From Zafaria cholistanensis (GTDB lineage: Bacteria; Actinomycetota; Actinomycetes; Actinomycetales; Micrococcaceae): a stretch of DNA of 64,000 nucleotides. The notes under the pieces were generated by a model. It made no database searches, was not told the origin of the DNA, and saw only the letters and a program-made list of their open reading frames with translations. Positions 8,078-15,793 of the stretch are shown piece by piece (the first letter of the stretch is position 1; every line of letters starts with the position of its first letter). Where the stretch lies: contig NZ_BKDJ01000001.1 of NCBI RefSeq assembly GCF_008580665.1, positions 434,001 through 498,000 of the forward strand, read 5' to 3'. A program made the translations under genes and the position numbers.

Positions 8078-9145
8078 TTGACACGTGGTAGGAGCCCGGT
8101 GGGCACATATGTCCCGCGCCGCATGGCGCGGAGGCGGCGCCGTCCCCTGCGCATCGTCCTGTTCAGCGCGCTGGGGATCGTGCTGGTAGCCGGCCTGGTC
8201 GCCGGCACGTACCTGACCACCCTGGCCAACCTGTTCAACGGCAAGACGCAGCAGATCGCACAGGCCTTCCCCGCAGAGCAGACACGCCCGGTGAAGGACC
8301 CCGCCGACGGGTCCCTGAACATCCTGCTGCTCGGCGCCGACTCCGCCAAGCCCGCCGAGGAATCCCCGCAGGGGCAGGCGGCCGGTGCCACCACGCAGCG
8401 GGCGGACACCATGATGCTGCTCCACATCCCCGAGGACCGCTCCGGGCTCTACGTGATGTCCATCATGCGCGACACCTGGACCGACGTCCCCGGATACGGC
8501 GAGCACAAGATCAACTCCGCCATGACTTTGGGCGGCCCCCCTCTGGTGGTGCAGACCCTGGAGGCGCTGTTCGGCACCAAGATCGACCATGTGGCAATGA
8601 TCGACTTCGAGGGCTTCCGCGACCTGACCACCGCCCTGGGCGGCGTCCGGGTGAAGAACGACTTCCCCTTCACGGCCCACGACACCGACTACTTCTACCC
8701 CGTGGGCAAGCTCACCCTCGAAGGGGACCGCGCCCTGCGCTTCGTGCGCGAGCGCAAGTCCTTCATCGACGGCGACTACCAGCGGGTGCGCAACCAGCAG
8801 AAGTTCATGAAGGCCCTCATGGCCAAGATCCTCACCGCCGAGACGCTGTCCAACCCGGCCACCGTCTACCAGGTCATCGACAAGGTCTCCCCCTACCTGT
8901 CCTTCGACGAGTCGTTCGACGCCGCCACGGCCGCCGGGCTGGGGCTGCAGCTGAAGGGCCTGCGCACCTCCGACGTCGAACTGTTCACGCTGCCCACCAG
9001 CGGCGTGGGCACCTCCAGCGACGGGCAGTCGATCGTGCTCAGGGACGAGGCCGCCATCGCCGGGATCGGGGCCGCGCTCCGGGCGGACACGATGGACGAC
9101 TGGTTGGAGGCGCAGGAGGAGTTGACCGCGTCCTCCAGCCGGTAG
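8078..9145 (+). CDS. LCP (LytR-CpsA-Psr) family wall-polymer ligase
   Basis: 355 residues. A basic N-terminus (RRMARRRRRPLR) is followed by one membrane segment (about 25-47), then an extracellular LCP domain: NILLLGAD, QRADTMMLLHI, MSIMRDTWTDVPGYGEHKINSA with substrate-contacting Arg residues, then GVRVKNDFPF and FVRERKSFIDGDYQRVRNQQ. LCP proteins attach lipid-linked glycopolymers to peptidoglycan. Start: TTG 8078 has GGAG at 8067-8070, 7 nt upstream. GTG 8099 and ATG 8123 in the same frame are alternatives that keep the membrane segment. It is a close paralogue of the truncated gene at the window start and sits directly before the TagGH exporter. Confidence 0.93.
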   Translation: MTRGRSPVGTYVPRRMARRRRRPLRIVLFSALGIVLVAGLVAGTYLTTLANLFNGKTQQIAQAFPAEQTRPVKDPADGSLNILLLGADSAKPAEESPQGQAAGATTQRADTMMLLHIPEDRSGLYVMSIMRDTWTDVPGYGEHKINSAMTLGGPPLVVQTLEALFGTKIDHVAMIDFEGFRDLTTALGGVRVKNDFPFTAHDTDYFYPVGKLTLEGDRALRFVRERKSFIDGDYQRVRNQQKFMKALMAKILTAETLSNPATVYQVIDKVSPYLSFDESFDAATAAGLGLQLKGLRTSDVELFTLPTSGVGTSSDGQSIVLRDEAAIAGIGAALRADTMDDWLEAQEELTASSSR

Positions 9146-9171
9146 GCGGGCGTCCGCGGCTGCGGATCGCC

Positions 9172-9177
9172 TAGAAT
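9172..9177 (+). promoter_or_regulatory. -10 box before the TagGH/GT operon
   Basis: TAGAAT about 60 nt before the permease start codon. No clear -35 box was seen. Confidence 0.4.
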
Positions 9178-9237
9178 TGAAGGGCTCCTGCCGCCGGCAG
9201 CCGGCCCCCGCACGCGAATGATGAGGTTTTCCAAGGC

Positions 9238-10086
9238 ATGACTGCAGCCGACTTCGCCGCCCGCAACCACCTGAAACGGGTGGGAGCCAGGCCGGCGTTG
9301 CCTTCCTACCTGAAGCAGGCGTGGGCGCGGCGGGACTTCGTGTTCGAGCTGGCCAAGAGCCGCATCCAGGCCAGCAACAACAGCAACCGGCTGGGCATGC
9401 TGTGGGTGGTGATCAAGCCCACCCTGAACGCGCTCATGTACGGGGCCATCTTCGGGATCCTGCAGGGCGCCAACAAGCCGGAGGACTTCCCGGTCTTCGT
9501 GGTCATCGGCGTGTTCCTCTTCGAGTTCTTCTCCACCTCGATGACCCAGGGCGCCAAGTCGATCACGGGCAACGCGGCGCTGGTGCAGTCGCTGTCCTTC
9601 CCGCGCATTTCGCTGCCCGTCTCCACCGTGGTGCAGAACCTGCTGCAGCTGGCGCCGATGCTCGGGGTCATGTTCGTCTACTGCCTGGTGCTGGGCACGG
9701 CGCCGCAGTGGTCCTGGCTGCTGGTGCTGCCGCTGGTGGCGCTCTTCACCCTCTTCAACACCGGGGTGGCGCTGATCTGCGCCCGCCTCACGGTGCACCT
9801 GCGCGACATCACGCAGATCCTGCCGCTGGTCACCCGGGTCCTCTTCTACACCTCCGGCGTGCTGTTCAGTGTGGAGAAGATCTTCACCGCCTACCCTGCG
9901 CTGGTGGCCGTCTACGACTTCCATCCGCTCTACCAGGTGCTCAGCATCGCCCGCGGCTGCATTATGGAGGGGCATTCCTTCCCGGCCGCCTACTGGCTCT
10001 TCTTCTCGATCTGGTCCGTCGTGCTTTTCGTGGCCGGCGTTGTTTTCTTCTGGGTAGCTGAGGAGCGCTATGGCCGAGGTAACTAA
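9238..10086 (+). CDS. ABC-2 type polymer exporter permease (TagG-like)
   Basis: 282 residues with six predicted membrane segments and a cytoplasmic N-terminus, the ABC-2 permease pattern of TagG/RfbA-type exporters of lipid-linked teichoic acid or O-polysaccharide. The amphipathic N-terminal region (RRDFVFELAKSRIQASNNSNRLGMLW) and the VFLFEFFSTSMTQGAKSITGN segment are typical. Its last 17 nt overlap the ATPase gene, so both subunits are probably translated together. The neighbours (LCP, GT2, TagD, CDP-glycerol transferase) point to a phosphate-containing wall glycopolymer as cargo. Confidence 0.9.
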   Translation: MTAADFAARNHLKRVGARPALPSYLKQAWARRDFVFELAKSRIQASNNSNRLGMLWVVIKPTLNALMYGAIFGILQGANKPEDFPVFVVIGVFLFEFFSTSMTQGAKSITGNAALVQSLSFPRISLPVSTVVQNLLQLAPMLGVMFVYCLVLGTAPQWSWLLVLPLVALFTLFNTGVALICARLTVHLRDITQILPLVTRVLFYTSGVLFSVEKIFTAYPALVAVYDFHPLYQVLSIARGCIMEGHSFPAAYWLFFSIWSVVLFVAGVVFFWVAEERYGRGN

Positions 10087-10978
10087 TTTCGACGACATGC
10101 TCCGCCGCGAGCCCGGCCGCGGCGGGGACGGCCCCGCCCCGCGGCACATGTCCGGCCAGGCGCCGGGTGCGGGCGGGGACGCCCCGGACCGCCCGGCCGA
10201 TTCGGCCCCGGCCGGTTCCGCCCCGGCCCAGTCCGGGCCCTCCGCCCGCCGCCCCGTCGTCGTGGTCGATGACCTGCACGTGAAGTACAAGGTCTACTCC
10301 AGCGGCAAGGCCGCCGGAGCCGCGGCGAACCGCAAGCTCTTCACCCGGACCCGCGGCCTGCGGGAGGTGCACGCGGTGAGGGGCGTCTCCTTCACCGCCT
10401 ACGAGAACGAGTCCATCGGGATCATCGGGTCCAACGGCTCGGGCAAGTCGACCCTGATGCGCACCATCGTGGGCCTGACCCCGCCGGCCTCCGGGGCGGT
10501 CTACGCCTCCTCCCGGCCCAACCTGCTGGGTGTCGGGGCGGCGCTGATCCCGGACCTGTCCGGGGACAAGAACATCACCCTCGGCGGCCTGGCCCTCGGC
10601 TACACCCGCAAGGAAGTCGAGGCGCTGCGCGAGGAGATCGTGAGCTTCGCCGAACTGGAGGACTTCATCGACCTGCCGATGAAGACGTATTCCTCCGGCA
10701 TGTCCGCGCGGCTGAAGTTCGCCATCGCGGCGTCCAAGCAGCACGAGATCCTCATCGTCGACGAAGCCCTGGCGGTGGGAGACGCACGCTTCCGCCAGCG
10801 CAGCGAGGCGAGGATCCGCGAGATCCGCGAGAACGCCGGCACCGTGTTCCTGGTCTCCCACTCGATGAAGTCCATCCTGGACACCTGCAACCGGGTGATC
10901 TGGATCAACAAGGGCGTGCTGGAAATGGACGGGGACCCCGCCACCGTCGTACGCGCCTACAAGGAATCGAAGAAGTGA
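10070..10978 (+). CDS. ABC exporter ATPase (TagH/RfbB-like)
   Basis: 302 residues. The first ~60 residues are Gly/Ala/Pro-rich and probably disordered. The ATPase domain has Walker A GSNGSGKST (120-128), the degenerate signature YSSGMSAR (207-214) typical of polysaccharide and teichoic-acid exporters rather than LSGGQ, Walker B ILIVDEALAVGD (227-238) and the switch His in VFLVSHS. It starts inside the permease gene and its stop overlaps the next start (GTGA, 10975-10978), so permease, ATPase and the following glycosyltransferases form one tightly coupled unit. Confidence 0.92.
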   Translation: MAEVTNFDDMLRREPGRGGDGPAPRHMSGQAPGAGGDAPDRPADSAPAGSAPAQSGPSARRPVVVVDDLHVKYKVYSSGKAAGAAANRKLFTRTRGLREVHAVRGVSFTAYENESIGIIGSNGSGKSTLMRTIVGLTPPASGAVYASSRPNLLGVGAALIPDLSGDKNITLGGLALGYTRKEVEALREEIVSFAELEDFIDLPMKTYSSGMSARLKFAIAASKQHEILIVDEALAVGDARFRQRSEARIREIRENAGTVFLVSHSMKSILDTCNRVIWINKGVLEMDGDPATVVRAYKESKK

Positions 10979-12030
10979 CCCCGCAGACCACCGCGGAAGC
11001 GCAGCAGCCCGGCGTTTCCTACATCATGCCCGTGCTCAACGAGGCCGGCTACATCCGCGAGGCCGTGGCAAGCATCCTGGCCCAGGACTACGGCGGCGAC
11101 AAGGAGATCGTGCTGGCGCTCGGGCCCAGCACGGACAGCACCAACGCCATCGTCGAGCAGCTCCATGCCGAGGACCCGCGCGTGCGCTTCGTGCACAACC
11201 CGCGCGGGCGCACCCCGATCGCCCTGAACCTGGCCATCAAGGCCTCCCGCTACCCGGTGGTCATCCGGGTGGACGCGCACTCCACGCTGGCCCCCGGCTA
11301 CACCCGGCGCGGCGTCGAGACGCTGTTCCGCACCGGTGCCTCCGACGTGGGCGGGCTGATGGACGCGCGGGGCCGGACCCCGCTGCAGCGCGCCGTTGCT
11401 GCGGCCTACCATTCCCCGGCGGGGCTGGGCGGGGCCGCCTACCACTCCGGCGCCCCCGAGGGCCCGGCCGAGTCCGCCTACCTGGGCATCTTCCGCCGCG
11501 AGGTCTTCGAGGAGGTCGGCTATTACGACGAATCGCTCTGGCGCGCCCAGGACTGGGAGCTGTGCCTGCGCATCCGCAACGCCGGCCGCACCGTCTGGTT
11601 CGATCCGGAGCTGAGCACCGTCTACTACCCGCGCGAGCGCCTGCGTGACCTGGGCCGCCAGTCCTACGCCTCCGGCGTCTGGCGCGGCGAGATCGCCCGC
11701 CGCCACCGCGAGGGCAAGTCGCGCCGCCACGACCTGCCCCCGGCAATGGTCGCCGGGGTCGCCGCCGGCGTCCTGTCCTGGTTCGTGCGCCCGGCTGCCC
11801 CCTCCAGGGGCGCGGCGGCGGCCCTGGCCCTGCTGCGCCTGGCGCCGGCGGCCTACCTCGGCGGCGTTGCCGCCGCCGCGGCCACGGCCAAGTCCACGCT
11901 GAGTCCGCGCGAGCGCCTGCTGATGCTCGCGGTACTGCCCACTATCCACTTCCCGTGGGCCGTCGGGTTCGTGCGCGGGCGCACCGCCGGCGCCGGATCC
12001 ACACTGGACAAGGGCCGGGTGCGGGCATGA
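10975..12030 (+). CDS. Family 2 glycosyltransferase with C-terminal membrane segment
   Basis: 351 residues, starting at a GTG that overlaps the ATPase stop. GT-A fold: VSYIMPVLNEAGYIREAVASIL at the N-terminus, then LALGPSTDSTNA and VVIRVDAHSTL with a single-Asp version of the metal-binding motif, then SAYLGIFRREVFEEVGYYDESLWRAQDWELCLRIR. A hydrophobic stretch near residues 275-305 suggests a membrane anchor. Sugar and acceptor are unknown; position in the TagGH operon indicates surface-polymer synthesis. The next gene overlaps by ATGA. Confidence 0.88.
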   Translation: MTPQTTAEAQQPGVSYIMPVLNEAGYIREAVASILAQDYGGDKEIVLALGPSTDSTNAIVEQLHAEDPRVRFVHNPRGRTPIALNLAIKASRYPVVIRVDAHSTLAPGYTRRGVETLFRTGASDVGGLMDARGRTPLQRAVAAAYHSPAGLGGAAYHSGAPEGPAESAYLGIFRREVFEEVGYYDESLWRAQDWELCLRIRNAGRTVWFDPELSTVYYPRERLRDLGRQSYASGVWRGEIARRHREGKSRRHDLPPAMVAGVAAGVLSWFVRPAAPSRGAAAALALLRLAPAAYLGGVAAAAATAKSTLSPRERLLMLAVLPTIHFPWAVGFVRGRTAGAGSTLDKGRVRA

Positions 12031-12893
12031 CCGGCACGGGTACCGGAGCAGCCGGGGTGCGCATGGGCCGCGACGGCAGGCCGCGCCCCGCCCGCCCCAC
12101 GCTGGAGCAGCTGCGGGCCGTCTGCCAGCCCCCGGAGGTGCGCGCGCGCCGCAATGCCGAGCACTGGACGGCCGAACTGTACCTGCGCCACATCTCCATC
12201 TACCTGACCGCGGTGCTGCTGCGCACCCGCATCACCGCCAACGGCGTGACCGGGCTGATGATCCTCTCCGGCTGGGCGATGTCCGCGGCCCTGCTGGTCC
12301 CCGGCATCTGGGGGCCGCTGCTGGCCGTGGCGCTCTCCCAGCTGCAGCTGTACTTCGACTGCAGCGACGGCGAGGTGGCGCGCTGGCGCGAATCGCAGAG
12401 CCCCAAGGGCATCTTCATCGACATGGTCGGCCATCACACCACCGAGGCGCTGCTCCCGATCGCGCTCGGCTGCCGGGTGGCGCTGGAGCTGGCCGGGGGC
12501 GCGCCCTTCGGCACGGACTCCTGGGCGATCCTGTTCACGGGCGCCGCCGTGGCGGTCCTGCTGGTGCTCAACCGATCCCAGTCCCTGATGGTGCACGCGG
12601 CCCGCGGCATGGCCGGACTGGGCAAGCTGCCGGATACCGCCGCCGCACGCGCCGTTCCCGCCACTACCCTGGTGGGCAGGCTGCGCCGGCTGGCCCGCTT
12701 CCTGCCGTTCCACCGGCTGCTGCACGCCGTCGAGCTGAGCCTGCTGATCCTGGCCGCCTCGATCGCCTCGGCGCTGCTGGGGACCCCGGGCCTGGGAGAA
12801 CAGTGGATGCTGTGGATCCTGCTGCCGGCATGCGTGTTCGTGAACCTGGGACATTTCCTGTCCAACATGGCCTCCACCCGGCTGGTCGCATGA
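12027..12893 (+). CDS. CDP-alcohol phosphatidyltransferase family membrane protein
   Basis: 288 residues from an ATG overlapping the previous stop (ATGA, 12027-12030). Multi-span membrane protein with a CDP-alcohol phosphotransferase motif at 111-136. D111, D114, G115, A118, R119, G128 and D132 match the family pattern D-x2-D-G-x2-A-R-x8-G-x3-D-x3-D, but the last Asp, proposed as the catalytic base in the family, is His136 here. The enzyme would transfer a phospho-alcohol from a CDP-alcohol, and CDP-glycerol can be made by TagD encoded 1 kb downstream. Substrate and activity are inference. Both ends overlap neighbouring genes. Confidence 0.82.
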   Translation: MTGTGTGAAGVRMGRDGRPRPARPTLEQLRAVCQPPEVRARRNAEHWTAELYLRHISIYLTAVLLRTRITANGVTGLMILSGWAMSAALLVPGIWGPLLAVALSQLQLYFDCSDGEVARWRESQSPKGIFIDMVGHHTTEALLPIALGCRVALELAGGAPFGTDSWAILFTGAAVAVLLVLNRSQSLMVHAARGMAGLGKLPDTAAARAVPATTLVGRLRRLARFLPFHRLLHAVELSLLILAASIASALLGTPGLGEQWMLWILLPACVFVNLGHFLSNMASTRLVA

Positions 12894-13783
12894 GCGCCGG
12901 AACGGCGGCCCGGCCCAGCTTCGGCGTCGTCATCCTCACCATGGGCAACCGGCCGGCCGAGCTGCAGCGGGCGTTCGACTCGCTCCTGGCCCAGCGCGGC
13001 GTGGACCTGGACGTTGCGGTGGTCGGGAACGGCTGGAAGCCCACCGGGTTGCCGGAGGGCTTCAAGGCCGTGTACCTGCCGGAGAACCTGGGCATCCCCG
13101 CCGGGCGCAACGCCGGGGTCCCGCACGTGCACGGGCAGTACCTGTTCTTCCTGGACGACGACTCCTGGCTGCTGGATGAGGGCTTCCTGCTGGAGGCCGC
13201 GCGCCGCTTCGAGCGCCACCCGGACATGGGCCTGCTGCAGCCGCGCATCGAGGACCCCGAGCGCGCGGACTCCCCGCGGCGCTGGATCCCGCGGCTGAAC
13301 AAGCGCACCGCCGCCGTCCCCAGCAACGTCTTCCACGTGGGGGAGACGTGCCTGGTCATGCCGCGGCACATCTTCGCCCAAACCGGCGGATGGGCGGGCG
13401 GCTTCTGGTACGCCCACGAGGGCATCGAACTGGCCTGGCGCGTGTGGGACACCGGACACCGCGTCTGGTACGCCGGGGACATGCGCGTGGGCCACCCGGT
13501 GGTGGACCCGCGCCGGCACGAGGAGTTCTTCCGGCTCAACGCCCGCAACCGGGTCTGGCTGGCCCGGCGCAATTTGCACTGGCCTTTCAGCTGGGCCTAC
13601 GTGTGCAGCTGGGCACTGGTCGAGGGGATCCGCCTGCGCAAGGACCGGCGCGGGCTGCGCCAGTACGCCGCAGGCTGGCGCTCGGGCTGGCGGACCAGCC
13701 CCTGGTACGCGCACCCGCGGCCCAAGCTGAAGTGGCGCACCCACCTGCGCATGGCCCTCGCGGGCCGCCCGCCCGTCATCTGA
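12890..13783 (+). CDS. Family 2 glycosyltransferase
   Basis: 297 residues from an ATG that overlaps the previous stop (ATGA, 12890-12893). GT-A fold: FGVVILTMGNRPAELQRAFDSLL at the N-terminus, ENLGIPAGRNAGVPH, and LFFLDDDSWLLDE with the DDD metal-binding motif. A basic C-terminal tail follows. The absence of a long hydrophobic segment suggests a soluble or peripheral enzyme. Fourth gene of the chain that begins with the permease. Donor sugar unknown. Confidence 0.88.
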   Translation: MSAGTAARPSFGVVILTMGNRPAELQRAFDSLLAQRGVDLDVAVVGNGWKPTGLPEGFKAVYLPENLGIPAGRNAGVPHVHGQYLFFLDDDSWLLDEGFLLEAARRFERHPDMGLLQPRIEDPERADSPRRWIPRLNKRTAAVPSNVFHVGETCLVMPRHIFAQTGGWAGGFWYAHEGIELAWRVWDTGHRVWYAGDMRVGHPVVDPRRHEEFFRLNARNRVWLARRNLHWPFSWAYVCSWALVEGIRLRKDRRGLRQYAAGWRSGWRTSPWYAHPRPKLKWRTHLRMALAGRPPVI

Positions 13784-13870
13784 GCTCCCGGCCCTGCCTG
13801 CGCCGGGACCGCTGGGCCCAGCCCCTGCCTCGTTGGGCGGACCGCAGCCGGGGGAGGGGGGGCTATGGGA

Positions 13871-13876
13871 TAAAGT
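13871..13876 (+). promoter_or_regulatory. -10 box before tagD
   Basis: TAAAGT about 40 nt before the tagD start in the 133-bp gap after the glycosyltransferase gene; suggests a separate transcript. No convincing -35 box. Confidence 0.4.
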
Positions 13877-13916
13877 GGGGCCGAATCTTAACGCTTCGCC
13901 GACAACGGGAGTCCAT

Positions 13917-14378
13917 GTGGCCAAGACCGTGTTAACCTACGGCACCTTTGACCTGTTCCACATCGGGCACCTGAACGTCCTCAAGCGGCTGCGCGCCCTG
14001 GGGGACCGGCTGATTGTGGGGGTCTCCACCGATGAATTCAACGCGGTCAAGGGCAAGAAACCCGTAGTGCCTTTCGACCAGCGCATCGAGATCGTCCGGT
14101 CCATCAAGTACGTCGACCAGGCCATTCCCGAGGAGAACTGGGAGCAGAAGCGCCTCGACATCCAGCGGTACGGCGTCGACATCTTCGGCATCGGCGACGA
14201 CTGGCGCGGCAAGTTCGACGACCTGGGCGACAGCGTCGAGGTGGTGTACCTGCCCCGCACCGAGGGCATCTCCACGACCGAGATGAAACGCGTCCTCAGC
14301 GCCTTCGACGAGCGCCACGTCGAGCAGCTCAAGCGCACTTTGGACAGCATCAGCCAGATCGTGAAGGAACTCAGCTAG
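13917..14378 (+). CDS. tagD: Glycerol-3-phosphate cytidylyltransferase
   Basis: 153 residues. It makes CDP-glycerol from CTP and sn-glycerol-3-phosphate, the donor for poly(glycerol-phosphate) teichoic acids. Cytidylyltransferase signature GTFDLFHIGH (9-18); VVPFDQRIEIVRSIKYVDQ and the C-terminal RTEGISTTEMKR match TagD/TarD. Start: GTG 13917 has GGGAG at 13907-13911, 5 nt upstream, and gives the expected MAKTVLTYGTFDLFH. A longer in-frame reading from 13833 has no ribosome binding site. A glycerophosphotransferase lies convergent just downstream. Confidence 0.93.
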   Translation: MAKTVLTYGTFDLFHIGHLNVLKRLRALGDRLIVGVSTDEFNAVKGKKPVVPFDQRIEIVRSIKYVDQAIPEENWEQKRLDIQRYGVDIFGIGDDWRGKFDDLGDSVEVVYLPRTEGISTTEMKRVLSAFDERHVEQLKRTLDSISQIVKELS

Positions 14379-14391
14379 TTCCCGGCCGAAA

Positions 14392-15588
14392 TCAGCCGGC
14401 GATCAGGTCCCGGGCCGCCGCCAGGAACCGGCCGCAGGGGTCCCCGCCGTCGTCCCCGAAGACGTGGCGGCGGAACGATTCCTGGGCGGCGGGGACGGGC
14501 GCGGCCGCCAGCGCGGCGACCGCGGAGCGCAGGTCCTCCGGCTCGTGCCGGTACCACGCGGGAAGGGCGCCCTCAAGCGTGAGCGCGTCCGGGGCCTGCC
14601 CGGGGCGGTCCCCGTTCACGCACAGTGCGGTGGGCCTGCCCAGGCCCACCGCGTCCATGGCCATGGCCGAGATGTCGGCCAGCACGACGTCGGCCGCCGC
14701 CAGCGAGGCCAGTGGCTCAGTTCCGGTGTCGTAGGCGTGGGCGGCTGCCGCCCCCCGCCCGGCGTTGGCCCGCCGCAGCGACGAGCGCAGGCCGGCAAGC
14801 GTCCGGTGGAAGGAGGGGTCCACCGATCCCGTCTTGGGGTGCGGGCGCAGCACCACCCGCACGCCGGGATCGGCGAGCAGGTCTTCGAGGCGCGCTCCGT
14901 GCGTCTTCAGGGAGCTGTAGGCCATGGCGGGGGAGTCGCCCTCCCACGTGGGGGCGTAGAGCACGGTCGTGATCCCCGGGGCCGGAGGGAAGCCGGGGGT
15001 CCCGGGGAAGCCGAGCTGGGGCCGGCCGATGTGGACCAGGTGGCGCTCCTCGAACCGGGGCACAGCGGCCATGATGCGCTCATGCGAGGCCTGCCCCGCA
15101 ACGAACGCGAAGTCGTAGGCCTTCAGCTGGTTGGAAACCATCGACGACTTCTCGCTCTCGCCGTGGCTCAGGTGCACGTGGGCGGGGCCGTTCACGCGCA
15201 GGGCGGTGAAATTGGCCTGGTTGTTGTTCACGTAGAACACCACGCGCACCCCGTGGCCGGCCAGGAAGTGCTCGAAGGACGCCGAGCCGGGGACCAGCGC
15301 CACCGGCAGGGTGGTCCGGGCGGCGATGTCCCGTGCCGTCCGGGGATCGGTGAGCAGCAGGGTGAGCGGTGCGACCTCGGCGGCCAACCGCTCCCAGGGG
15401 CCCAGCCACTGCTGCAGCTGGTACAGGCCCGCCGGGCCGTCGCCGAAGTACACGGTAAAGGGCGAGTCCGCCGGCGGCTGCTGCGGCCTGGAGGCCAGCA
15501 TCCGCCGGGCCGGCCGGGCGGCGGCCACGGAGCCGGCCTTTCCGGCCACCACGCGCAGCCCGCGGCGGATCACTTGGAGTTCGTGCAC
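14392..15588 (-). CDS. CDP-glycerol glycerophosphotransferase family protein
   Basis: 398 residues. TagB/TagF-type enzymes add glycerol-phosphate units from CDP-glycerol to a lipid-linked acceptor. Visible are YVNNNQANFTALRVNGPAHVHLSHGESEK, with the conserved His and the SEK motif; VLYAPTWEGDSPAMAYSS; LRPHPKTG with the conserved His; and ADVVLADISAMAMDAVGLGRP, whose acidic/Ser pattern binds the nucleotide. The N-terminus has no clear membrane segment. The GTG at 15588 lies 6 nt after a TAGGAT -10 box, so the mRNA is probably leaderless. Convergent with tagD, 13 nt apart, so donor-maker and donor-user are neighbours. Confidence 0.88.
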   Translation of the reverse strand: MHELQVIRRGLRVVAGKAGSVAAARPARRMLASRPQQPPADSPFTVYFGDGPAGLYQLQQWLGPWERLAAEVAPLTLLLTDPRTARDIAARTTLPVALVPGSASFEHFLAGHGVRVVFYVNNNQANFTALRVNGPAHVHLSHGESEKSSMVSNQLKAYDFAFVAGQASHERIMAAVPRFEERHLVHIGRPQLGFPGTPGFPPAPGITTVLYAPTWEGDSPAMAYSSLKTHGARLEDLLADPGVRVVLRPHPKTGSVDPSFHRTLAGLRSSLRRANAGRGAAAAHAYDTGTEPLASLAAADVVLADISAMAMDAVGLGRPTALCVNGDRPGQAPDALTLEGALPAWYRHEPEDLRSAVAALAAAPVPAAQESFRRHVFGDDGGDPCGRFLAAARDLIAG

Positions 15589-15594
15589 GGGAAG

Positions 15595-15600
15595 ATCCTA
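15595..15600 (-). promoter_or_regulatory. -10 box of the glycerophosphotransferase gene (leaderless)
   Basis: Minus-strand TAGGAT, 6 nt, then GTG. No ribosome binding site. Confidence 0.45.
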
Positions 15601-15717
15601 TTGCAAGGACCGGCAGCCCCATGCCGGCAGCCGTGCCGGGGCGGTGCCGGGGCGGTGTGACGGCCGTGTGGGACCCGTGTCCCGGGCCCCGGCGACCGCG
15701 GGGCCCGGGACCGTTGG

Positions 15718-15767
15718 TAGGATTGGCAGGAAATTTGGCGGAAGTTTTGGGTAAGGAAACCCGAAAC
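15718..15767 (+). promoter_or_regulatory. -10 box and leader hairpin of the first Stealth gene
   Basis: TAGGAT at 15718-15723 lies about 70 nt before the start. The leader is AT-richer than its surroundings and contains a 9-bp hairpin, GTTTTGGGT (15744-15752) with ACCCGAAAC (15759-15767), including one T-G pair. Possible mRNA-stability or regulatory element. Confidence 0.35.
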
Positions 15768-15793
15768 ACAACGGAGCTTTAAAGGGGAAACGA

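Noticed and set aside
8078-8083. TTGACA as a -35 box
   Set aside because: No -10 box at 16-19 bp; the bases are the likely TTG start of the LCP gene.
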